A stretch of 13,789 bases of DNA from Chlamydomonas sphaeroides (taxonomy: Eukaryota; Chlorophyta; Chlorophyceae; Chlamydomonadales; Chlamydomonadaceae), in NCBI GenBank assembly GCA_001662425.1, contig BDDC01002351.1, positions 1 through 13,789 of the forward strand, in the 5' to 3' direction. A model generated the notes under the pieces. It ran no database searches. It was not told where the DNA came from and saw nothing but the letters and a program-made list of their open reading frames with translations. Every line of letters begins with the position of its first letter. Position 1 is the first letter of the stretch. Both the position numbers and the translations under genes were made by a program. Positions 9,201 to 13,789 of the stretch are shown here, in pieces.

Positions 9201-10183
9201 CCGGCGCAGCTGGCGGCGCTGGTTGTGGTCCAGGTGGGGTTGAGACCCGGGCAGGCGCGTGGGTGCAGTGTGGGCGGCTTTCGTCGCGGTTGGTTCCGTG
9301 CGGGCTCGGGGCCTGGTTGCGTATGGGGTAAGGGAGGGGCTGGCAAACGAGGGGCGCTGTGGGTACAAGTAGGGATGGCAGGGAGCGCGGCAACGGGGCA
9401 ATGAGCCGTCCGCCCGTAACTAGCTGCAGGACCCGACCACGGCCGCCGCATGCCGTACCTCACACGCCGCCTCCACCCGCCGTACTTGCCGTACAGGCGG
9501 GCATGCTCGTCTACCTGCTGCTGGTGTGGCCGTACGTCACTTGGCAGCTTCAGGGCGTCGAGGCGGCGGCGCACGCCCTGGAGCTGGCGCTGTTTGCCGT
9601 CGCGCTCGGCATCGACCGAGCCGATCCCTCGTCTCCCTCGGCCCGCACCTCCTGCGCCGCCATGGTCGTACTCTTCATGGTCACGCTCGTACTTGTCGTA
9701 CTGTACGAGCTGTACCGCCTTGCGCTCGTCGTGCACCGCGGCTGGCTGGCGCTCCGGCGGTGGTTCGCAGAGCGCCGCGAGCGCTGGGCGGTGGCGGAGG
9801 CGGCCGAGATGGCGGCGCCGCCGGCAAAGGCCGGCGGCAGCGTCGACGGCGGCAGCGGCCGCAGCAACCGCAGCGGCAGCGGCCTTCAGGTGGCTGACGT
9901 CGCCGCCGCCACCGTCGTAGCCGCCGCCGCCGTCAGCGTTGACGGCGACGGTGACGGCGGCGCCGCCGCCAGCAGCCGCCAGTCTGCCAGGCTGCTGCCG
10001 GCGACGGACCCAGAGCCGGCCGCCGCCGCCGCCGCGGACGCGGCCGCTGACGGCGCAACGGCCGAGGCTGGCGGCGCGGGTGGGCTGATGGTCGCGGGGG
10101 CAGGGGCGGACGACATGATCGGAGTCGCGGGCGTACGTCGTGACGCCCTGGACGTGAAGTGGCCCTCGCTGTCGCGTGACTAA
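1..10183 (+). CDS. Large multi-pass membrane protein, TRP-like/Ig-like domain type, 5'-partial, 14 exons
   Basis: Exon model: 1(codons from 2)-619, 897-986, 1271-1427, 1775-2068, 2300-2361, 2625-2698, 2857-3652, 3766-4083, 4289-4641, 5120-7046, 7241-7734, 7882-8881, 9066-9233, 9497-10183. All introns begin GT and end AG, the phases agree at every junction, and the joined length is 7038 nt (2345 residues plus stop). Domain order is: SPPPPSP linker, Ig-like modules, a hydrophobic segment near residues 345-385, an N-glycosylatable loop, three helices at residues 699-797, a disordered stretch of about 1250 residues, three hydrophobic segments at about 2105-2190, and a disordered tail. The order of Ig-like ectodomain, the QLLAMSSYLA...YFRWSLLAVKG block, the LDFPRLEMM helix and the late GYYGLAASAPAQLAAL helix resembles green-algal TRP-like (fungal FLC/Pkd2-type) proteins. 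A plasma-membrane or ciliary channel role is inference. The N-terminus and promoter lie left of the window. Exon 2 could end at 998, and exon 7 at 3646 or 3658, without changing frame. Confidence 0.8.
265..619 (+). other. Exon 1, distal part: extracellular beta-type module
   Basis: The translation continues from the linker as SCDDVTPSDTWFVAAPKV, then GSFSVALEIPGATEAFCRVC. Alternating hydrophobics followed by an E-x-PG-T-x-A-x-C pattern look like the start of an immunoglobulin-like beta sandwich of the kind repeated in algal surface proteins. Cysteines cluster at CRVCGC. A basic stretch RRRQRQLRQ follows at 512-538. The exon ends at 619 in phase 0 before a GTACGT donor. The module name is uncertain; the extracellular side is inferred from the Pro/Ser linker in front. 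Confidence 0.6.
620..896 (+). other. Intron 1
   Basis: GTACGT donor, CCGCCGCAG acceptor, 277 nt, phase 0. Rich in CCCGCC runs; no coding segment is needed to keep the frame. Confidence 0.6.
897..986 (+). other. Exon 2: short ectodomain exon
   Basis: A 30-codon exon reading LSAGPRSAALAVRTDLTPPR and then ASGRLLASRQ. It joins exon 1 in phase 0 and exon 3 in phase 0. The donor is CAG|GTGGAG at 987. A second phase-0 donor at 999 would add VEPR. The upstream reading frame is closed, so the exon is supported by its acceptor, phases and protein-like composition rather than by a long open frame. Confidence 0.55.
987..1270 (+). other. Intron 2
   Basis: 284 nt, phase 0, acceptor CGCCCGCAG. It holds stops (TAA at 1044 and 1103), an AT-rich patch near 1095-1110 and CCTGG-type short repeats at about 1190-1217. 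Confidence 0.6.
1271..2068 (+). other. Exons 3 and 4: bacterial-type Ig-like domain and first hydrophobic segment
   Basis: Exon 3 (1271-1427) and exon 4 (1775-2068) join in phase 1. Together they read RRALVLALTFSEPLAPGFDP, a central DGTSFYVLAL strand, then PSSTYSDLAGNPGATS. The TFSEP...GFDPS...DGTSFYV...Y(T/S)DLAGNPGA pattern is the signature of the bacterial-type Ig-like fold found in many algal surface proteins, with the intron falling between its central and last strands. The rest of exon 4 has one N-glycosylation sequon (NAT at about 1894-1902) and a glycine/alanine-rich hydrophobic stretch (GVATAGAVALPAAG and on, about 1999-2066) that may be the first membrane helix. Intron 3 (1428-1774, 347 nt) is a C-rich tract with no supported exon. 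Confidence 0.7.
2300..2698 (+). other. Exons 5 and 6: conserved-looking block after the first hydrophobic segment
   Basis: Exon 5 is 2300-2361 (phase 1 in, phase 0 out) and exon 6 is 2625-2698 (phase 0 in, phase 2 out). They read ASVLSSRGTLLQSGYHVQ, then LLAMSSYLASGGVGQDYRVY and AAYFR, continuing into WSLLAVKGN of exon 7. The 'hVQ-LLAMSS-LA ... YRVYAAYFRWSL' run is the part I most associate with algal TRP-like proteins, where it follows the ectodomain. The intervening intron 5 (2362-2624) contains a broken copy of both borders. Confidence 0.65.
2857..3652 (+). other. Exon 7: glycine/alanine-rich, N-glycosylatable loop
   Basis: The exon begins in phase 2 (AG|G TGG), finishing YFRWSLLAVKGN, then AGAFDDAFSNTETSVDAGEQ. 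The rest is a low-complexity loop of about 230 residues with two N-glycosylation sequons (NAS near 3088-3096, NGT near 3349-3357), a basic RRHRRGLQQ patch (3125-3151), a short PPPPPPP run and an exit of ATLTYTSNMQ. The sequons place it on the extracellular or lumenal face. The donor is uncertain: GTGCCG at 3653, GTGGTG at 3659, or a GC-type CAG|GCGAG at 3647. All keep phase 0. Confidence 0.6.
3766..4083 (+). other. Exon 8: three-helix membrane block
   Basis: Acceptor CCGCAG and donor GTGCGT, phase 0 at both ends, 106 residues. Helix one starts LLYTLAVAMLLLGVVSLL, helix two follows LDFPR and starts LEMMVAGLALVALTFYC, helix three is AIAVLMLLVVPYAGFLWWLA. Arginines at the end (GRLWLVRR) mark the cytoplasmic side. 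The (F/L)xFPRxE motif leading into a helix is shared with algal and fungal TRP-like proteins, by recollection of the family rather than by a search. Confidence 0.75.
4289..4641 (+). other. Exon 9: start of the cytoplasmic region
   Basis: Begins ERRAPSNLPPVYTPGPHWAQ in phase 0 directly after the third helix, then alternates GAADG-type low complexity with ordered-looking islands (DDDLFLAGPHWRIASAVDAG and SPRSRISSAASSGGYLGRMR). It ends in phase 2 at an AG|GTGCGG donor. The basic start and acidic EDDD patch fit a cytoplasmic juxtamembrane segment. Confidence 0.65.
4642..5119 (+). other. Intron 9, with decayed duplications
   Basis: 478 nt, the longest intron in the window. It contains two related G-rich blocks (about 4651-4676 and 4715-4740), a decayed copy of the end of exon 9 (about 4803-4828), and a pair of related stretches at 4757-4788 and 4875-4910. 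The acceptor is CCCTCACAG. No coding segment is needed inside it. Confidence 0.65.
5120..7046 (+). other. Exon 10: giant disordered region with SRPG and VGGGFVRTGF repeats
   Basis: A single exon of about 642 codons, phase 2 in and phase 0 out (GAG|GTACGG). It is mostly Gly/Ala/Ser/Pro and predicted disordered. Recognisable pieces are: SRPG(S/T)A repeats (5184-5535, one more near 6859), a KVNFFFG island (about 5593-5613), an acidic DDDSEDDE patch, three VGGG(F/P)VR repeats (5859-5888, 5985-6008, 6081-6110), and two ordered-looking islands, NPYMSVKPMFDQV (6522-6560) and a 36-residue stretch from STIMAQHLNPFAV (6687-6795). It ends in PPPLPPMHL and an acidic turn. It lies between the two membrane blocks, so is probably cytoplasmic. 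Confidence 0.65.
7241..8881 (+). other. Exons 11 and 12: rest of the disordered region and approach to the second membrane block
   Basis: Exon 11 is 7241-7734 (phase 0 in, phase 2 out, GTGAGC donor) and exon 12 is 7882-8881 (phase 0 out, GTGAGT donor); intron 11 is 147 nt. Low-complexity GGA/AAD stretches surround more ordered pieces: VAVKATLQYEHEGVVIDGNG; LPWYALERYLSPPLSVWPPP; EVYLDELNNEYVSYTYGIGM followed by YGMGAVAKLAAPLARWRRRR; and CSLLARCLLPSDSIMARFAF LFEDVLG at the end. The last two probably pack near the membrane. No enzyme motif is visible. Confidence 0.65.
9066..10183 (+). other. Exons 13 and 14: second membrane block, C-terminal tail and stop
   Basis: Exon 13 (9066-9233) and exon 14 (9497-10183) join in phase 0. 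They read RPLVLLATPLNFSHKAGAAA, GYYGLAASAPAQLAALVVVQ, AGMLVYLLLVWPYVTW, then HALELALFAVALGI and MVVLFMVTLVLVVLYELY, giving three hydrophobic segments. These are followed by a strongly basic juxtamembrane stretch (RRWFAERRER) and a disordered Gly/Ala/Asp tail of about 140 residues ending KWPSLSRD and TAA. The tail has no visible retention or targeting motif that I can name. Confidence 0.7.
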
Positions 10184-10630
10184 GGGACCCCCGGGGGACT
10201 TCAGGGCCTGTGGGGCCTGCTGTTGGTTGTGTGGGAGCGAGTTGGAGGCCGGTGGTGCAGCTTACTTGGGTCGTGGCAGGCGCCGCCTCTGGCGTGCTTG
10301 CAGCACGTGGCCGATGCGATCTAGTGCGATGCAGCGTGGCTTGCTGGCGGCGCCGGCGGCCCCACTCCCGGCTGTCTGGCTCCAGCTCGTGCCGAGCTGC
10401 GAGGGCTGTGGGCCCGTCCGCAACACGCGTGCGCCAATGCCTGAACATGTCGTCTTCTTCTTTGTGTGCCTCTTCCTCCCATGTCATGAGTACTAGCCAG
10501 TATCGGGCTGCAAACCCACGGCGCCGCACGTGCAAAGGGCTAGCTAGCCATATGATGGCCGGCCCGGCCCCCCCATGCGCCGTGCGCCCGGGCTGCGTGG
10601 GACTTGCCCACTGTAACGAGACCAACAATG
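10184..10630 (+). other. 3' UTR of the large gene
   Basis: Runs from the TAA to about 14 bases beyond the TGTAA at 10612-10616. It is less GC-biased than the exons and includes a T-rich stretch (10440-10490). A length near 450 nt is ordinary for volvocine algae. The cleavage site is inferred from the signal. Confidence 0.6.
10612..10616 (+). promoter_or_regulatory. TGTAA polyadenylation signal
   Basis: This is the only TGTAA on the plus strand between the stop codon and the convergent gene's likely 3' end. TGTAA is the standard poly(A) signal of Chlamydomonas and its relatives. Confidence 0.7.
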
Positions 10631-11010
10631 CACATGTTGCCGTACGTCTGATGCTCCTTTCGTCCTTCTGGAGTCAAGCTGTCAGGGGCGTCCCGGACCC
10701 TGCCCAAGGCGCCCCCTGTGCCGAGTGCGGCCCCCGCAAGGGCCCAGCGAGGGCTCCCCCTCCCCACCGCGCTGCTTGGGCGACGAGGCGACAGTGCGTT
10801 CTTTTCGGCCTCTTTGTGGCCCTGCAACGGAAGCAAAGGTGGTTGCTGGCAGCACGGGACCGTGGCGGTGTGCGGGGCCGTGGCAGTACCGAACCGCGGC
10901 AGTACCGGACCGCAGCAGCACCGGACCGCGGCAGTACCGGACCGCGGCAGTAGCGGACGACCGCGGCGGCACGGGACGGTGGCAGCACGGGACTGGGCGG
11001 CAAGGTACAC
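10631..11010. other. Spacer between the convergent genes
   Basis: No convincing gene. It holds GC-rich unique sequence and the 16-bp minisatellite at 10859-10997. Confidence 0.5.
10859..10997. repeat. 16-bp GC-rich minisatellite
   Basis: Imperfect tandem copies of ACCGCGGCAGTACCGG. Four are clean between about 10892 and 10955; diverged copies such as ACGGTGGCAGCACGGG lie on either side. The unit is not a multiple of three, so the tract is not a protein repeat. Confidence 0.75.
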
Positions 11011-12134
11011 TGGCTTACATGGACCAACAGCCTGCGCGTTGGCGGCTCAGCGCCGACAACATTCAGGCGTGGGATCAGCGCAGCCCCACGGGGGTGAACA
11101 GCCCCACGTGGGCTCCGCCCACGCCCCGTACTGCGACACCAATAACAGCGAGGCGACATGGCCCAAGCACGCGTCGGCGCCTGGCGTCATGCCGTAAGAG
11201 CATAAGTCCTGCCGCGGCTTGTGCCGACAGCAGCATGCACGGTCAAGGTCCTAACCGGCATCAAGAGCCGTGCAACACATTATTTGCACCTGTCCCGCCC
11301 AAATGCAGATGTACGAAGCGTGCTATCGTTATTCCAGGATTCAAGGGTCGGGTCGATTGTGTTCCTATCCGCATGCCAAGCTGCGCAGTAAGCCCATGTA
11401 TGGTCACTACATCCTGCGCCATCCTGCTCAGTCCCGCTGCGTCCACACGCACGCCCTACCAGCTGTTAGCTAGCTAGCCCAGCCCTGGGCGAGGCGTCGA
11501 TACAGCTCATCAAGTACTCAGGCTAATGCACCGAGCATGCTTGCAATGCCCTGCGCGCAGTTCGAAACAGTCCCAGTCGCCGCGCAATCCTACAAAAGGG
11601 CACAGCCGCAACAGCCTGGCAGCTGCCACGATGCCACAAGCCGGCTTGCGCACTACTGCCGGCAGCACAACGCACAATGCTGCGAGGCCAGGCGGCGGCG
11701 TACGCAGCTCTTACTATAAATAAAGGCACGCAGCAAAGAGCGCTACCCTTGGAAGGGGATGCGGCGAGGGCCCGACCCAGGGGTCGGCTCCCCCGCCTCG
11801 GAGGTCCGCCCGCCCGCCTGCCCATCAGGAGCCGCAGATGCGGACTGGCGGGCCCGTCGGCACAGCGGCCTGAATCAGCGACGCATGAGGTTGGTCGGCA
11901 GAGCTAATGAGGCACACATTCACAGACAAATACAAAACACGAAATACACACGGCGTCATCGCGGTGCACAGTTCTCAAATTCGCTCGACGGACAGCTAGC
12001 TAGGGAAGCTGAACGCTCCGGTTGCAGTGTACAGTCAGAGGGCATGCGGCCATGCGTGGAATGAAGCGAGCAGAGTGAACACTCGGCAATCAAATTGTTG
12101 CGGCAGGCACGAAGTGCCCAACGGCAGCCTGCCC
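11000..12134 (-). other. Probable 3' UTR of the minus-strand gene
   Basis: No supported coding sequence. The composition is visibly less GC-rich than the flanking exons, with an A-rich patch at 11920-11955 and a plus-strand TATAAATA at 11715-11722. A perfect 7-bp inverted repeat CCGACCC/GGGTCGG lies at 11772-11787. The sequence GCTAGCTAG recurs at 11469-11477 and 11996-12002 in partial form. The extent depends on the single TGTAA being used. Confidence 0.4.
11015..11019 (-). promoter_or_regulatory. Candidate TGTAA polyadenylation signal of the minus-strand gene
   Basis: TTACA on the plus strand reads TGTAA on the minus strand. It is the only such pentamer between here and the stop of the minus-strand gene at 12135, which would make a 3' UTR of about 1.1 kb. 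Confidence 0.4.
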
Positions 12135-13316
12135 TCACTCCCACGCCGCCCGCGCCGCGCCGCCGGCGCTACCTCTACGGCTGCCGCCACGGCTGCCGCC
12201 ACGGCTGCCGCCGCGGCTGCCGCCGTGGCCCTCCAGGTCCTCCTCGTACGCGAAAACGCTCGTGCTCTCGTACGGCGACTCGTACGGCAGTACGGTGGCA
12301 GATGAATGGCCCGACGCGCTTACGTACGAGCTGGCGGCAACGCTGCGCCGCGCCAGCGGACCGCTGTGGCCCTCGCCCCCCTGGGCGCCGGAGCGCAGGG
12401 GGCTGCCGGGGCCGGTGCCATGGCCGAGGCCGAGGCCCAGACCCCACGCGTGCCCGTGCGGCCTTTTCGCCAGCAGGTGAGGCGCCGATTGGGAGCTCCG
12501 CGCGTCGTCGGGGTCCCGCGCTGACGCCGCCCACCGGCCGCGGCTGACGCCGCCCGTGCTGACGGGCCCGCCGTCGGCCGTCGGGGTTTCGGCGTCGCTG
12601 GCGGCGCCGACGCCGCTGGCGGCGGAGGCCCGGCGCGGCCGACGCCGTGCGCCGATGGCTGGTGGCGCCGACGTGGTCGACCCTTCGCCCGTGTCCGAGA
12701 AGCGAGAGCGCGGCGCGGCGGCGGCGACGGCGGCGGCAAAGGCCGCGCTGACGGCGGCGCCGCCGCCGCCGCCGGTGTCCGAGAAGCGCGAACGGGCGCG
12801 GAGGCGGCTGGGGCTGACGGCCGCCGCCGGCGGCAGCGGCGGCCTGCGCGGCGGCCGCCGCATGCCCACCGGCACCGCCGCCAGCGACGGCGCCGTCGTG
12901 CCGACGGTCACCGCCGGCGGCGGCGGCAGCATCCACGGCGGCTCGACGGAGGCGGCGCTGCTGAGGTGCCCGCCGCCGCCGCCTTCACTGACTGCGGGCT
13001 GCAGCAGTATGACAGGCGTTCCCCGGTCCGTGGTGGCGGCGGCGGCGGCGCCGCCGGACTCGATCTCGATGCCGTACTGGAACCCCTCAGCGGGCAGCAC
13101 GTCGTCGACGTTGCGGTACGCGTTGTTCGAGTGCTGCTGTACGAACATAAAGGCCTGCCGCTGGCGGCGGCGCCGCCGGATGACGACGGCGGCGACGGCG
13201 GCGGACAGCAGCACCAGCGCGCCGCCGGCGGATAGGCCCGCCGCCAGCCCGACGGCGAGGTCGTTGGTGCCGCCGCCACGGTCGCCGCTGGAGGCAGTCG
13301 GAGGCGAGCCGCCGGA
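12135..13316 (-). CDS. Single-pass membrane protein with long cytoplasmic tail, last exon (5'-partial)
   Basis: Reads leftward from an acceptor (CCCCGTCAG, AG at 13318-13317) to TGA at 12137-12135, 393 codons plus stop, phase 0. It starts SGGSPPTASSGDRGGGTN, then a membrane helix LAVGLAAGLSAGGALVLLSA and AVAAVVI, then RRRRRQRQ as stop-transfer. The outside-helix-RRRRR order fits a type I protein, with the ectodomain encoded by exons right of the window. The cytoplasmic tail of about 330 residues opens with AFMFVQQHSNNAYRNVDDVL, has two SRFSDTG motifs, an SRDPDDARSSQSAPHLLAKR-like patch, PYESPYESTSVFAYEEDLEG and a GSRG repeat end. The family is not recognised; a receptor-like role is only suggested by the layout. 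An open frame continues to 13394, but it crosses the acceptor and lacks the look of this exon. Confidence 0.7.
   Translation of the reverse strand, partial: SGGSPPTASSGDRGGGTNDLAVGLAAGLSAGGALVLLSAAVAAVVIRRRRRQRQAFMFVQQHSNNAYRNVDDVLPAEGFQYGIEIESGGAAAAATTDRGTPVILLQPAVSEGGGGGHLSSAASVEPPWMLPPPPAVTVGTTAPSLAAVPVGMRRPPRRPPLPPAAAVSPSRLRARSRFSDTGGGGGAAVSAAFAAAVAAAAPRSRFSDTGEGSTTSAPPAIGARRRPRRASAASGVGAASDAETPTADGGPVSTGGVSRGRWAASARDPDDARSSQSAPHLLAKRPHGHAWGLGLGLGHGTGPGSPLRSGAQGGEGHSGPLARRSVAASSYVSASGHSSATVLPYESPYESTSVFAYEEDLEGHGGSRGGSRGGSRGGSRRGSAGGAARAAWE
12179..12226 (-). repeat. 12-bp coding repeat (GSRG) near the C-terminus
   Basis: Four 12-bp units, GGCTGCCGCCAC and variants on the plus strand, encode GGSR/GSRG repeats just before the SAGGAARAAWE end of the minus-strand protein. 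Arg-Gly-rich tails of this type are flexible and can be arginine-methylated in other proteins; no such role is shown here. Confidence 0.75.
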
Positions 13317-13376
13317 CTGACGGGGCGAGGGTGGGGGGTGGGGGCAGTGGAGCAGCGCAACGGGCAAAACGTACAC

Positions 13377-13466
13377 GTCAGTTGCTTGTGTCATGCAGAG
13401 GCCCCAGTTCTATGCACAGGCGTGCAAAGGCGTCAGTCGCCTGTGTCATGCAGGGGCTGCGGTTGT
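13377..13466. repeat. 55-bp spaced direct duplication
   Basis: A stretch beginning GTCAGTTGCTTGTGTCATGC at 13377 recurs with two changes as GTCAGTCGCCTGTGTCATGC at 13432. Confidence 0.7.
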
Positions 13467-13555
13467 TTGGAAAGGCGCGTGTCAGGTCCACCACGTGCGT
13501 GCGGGCAGGCACAGCAGTGAGCAGTGAGCGTGGGGACACGCAGCCCAACCGATGC

Positions 13556-13615
13556 ACCCAACCCCAAGGCACCCAACCCCAAGGTACCCAACCCCAAGGC
13601 ACCCAACCCCAAGGC
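13556..13615. repeat. 15-bp tandem repeat, G-rich on the minus strand
   Basis: Four copies of ACCCAACCCCAAGGC (one with a final T), nearly perfect. The minus strand carries GGGG-TT-GGG tracts in every unit. It lies in the probable intron. Confidence 0.85.
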
Positions 13616-13789
13616 ACTCCCCAGCGCGAGACCCTGACCGCGAGACACGCCCTCACACCCAACCAGGCCTCGTAGGGTCACACAGCTCAGCCCCCCGCAG
13701 CTCCCTCCCCTCCGCAGCCCCCCCCCCAGCGCCAGCCCCAGTCCCCACCACCCCAGCCCCACCTGCTGCAGGCCCGGCGCCTAGCCCCC

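Larger units (their letters stand above)
13317..13762 (-). other. Probable intron of the minus-strand gene, repeat-rich
   Basis: The acceptor at 13317-13318 is good. A candidate donor CAG|GTGGGG lies at 13762-13761. Upstream of that donor only 27 bases are visible and they hold an in-frame TAG in phase 0, so either the exon is very short or the true donor lies elsewhere. The interval carries a 55-bp tandem duplication and a 15-bp G-rich repeat and no convincing exon. Confidence 0.45.

Noticed and set aside
10725..11477. 250-codon plus-strand open frame
   Set aside because: It spans a 16-bp (non-triplet) minisatellite, has no domain, and shows no codon pattern like the real exons.
11715..11722. 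TATAAATA as a promoter for a plus-strand gene
   Set aside because: No coding sequence follows; it lies in the probable 3' UTR of the minus-strand gene.
12556..13320. Plus-strand open frame opposite the minus-strand exon
   Set aside because: A shadow of the GC-rich minus-strand exon, which has the membrane helix, basic stop-transfer and proper acceptor.
13378..13662. Minus-strand open frame with VPWGW pentapeptide repeats
   Set aside because: It arises from the 15-bp repeat, is not in the phase needed at the 13316 acceptor by any visible splice, and the rest of the translation is not protein-like.
1..13789. CRISPR array, bacterial operon, rRNA or transposase gene
   Set aside because: No spaced palindromic repeats with unique spacers, no ribosome-binding-site-led gene runs, no rRNA or transposase-like protein; the intron structure is eukaryotic.

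Overview
The window is nuclear DNA from a green alga of the volvocine (Chlamydomonas/Volvox-like) type. This rests on the very high GC content, many 110-480 nt introns with GTGAG/GTGCG/GTACG donors and pyrimidine-rich CAG acceptors, GGC/GCC-loaded codons, a proline/serine (SPPPPSP) extracellular linker, and a TGTAA polyadenylation signal. The species cannot be named from the sequence alone.

One large plus-strand gene fills about three quarters of the window (start outside, stop at 10181-10183). I could assemble 14 exons whose phases agree at all 13 introns, giving a fragment of about 2345 residues. In order it encodes: a Hyp-rich-type linker made by an in-frame 30-bp minisatellite; Ig-like extracellular modules, one recognisable as the bacterial-type Ig-like (SEP...DLAGNPGA) fold; a first hydrophobic segment; an N-glycosylatable extracellular loop; a three-helix membrane block; a disordered region of about 1250 residues with SRPG(S/T)A and VGGGFVRTGF repeats; a second membrane block; and a disordered C-terminal tail. 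The layout resembles the TRP-like (fungal FLC/Pkd2-type) multi-pass proteins of green algae. That family assignment is inference.

From the stop to about 10630 lies the 3' UTR with TGTAA at 10612-10616. A short spacer follows, with a 16-bp GC-rich minisatellite. The second gene is on the minus strand and converges on the first. Its last coding exon (13316 to 12135) encodes one transmembrane helix followed by a basic stop-transfer and a cytoplasmic tail of about 330 residues. The rest of that gene lies beyond the right edge, behind an intron rich in short repeats. The two genes are therefore tail-to-tail: a probable channel-like membrane protein and a single-pass receptor-like membrane protein. 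Nothing in the sequence shows that they work together.

The most unusual features are the giant low-complexity insertion between the two membrane blocks, the coding minisatellite at the left edge, and broken copies of exon borders lying inside introns 5 and 9. The GGC/GCC richness keeps several frames open at once, so most long open frames here are shadows of the spliced genes.
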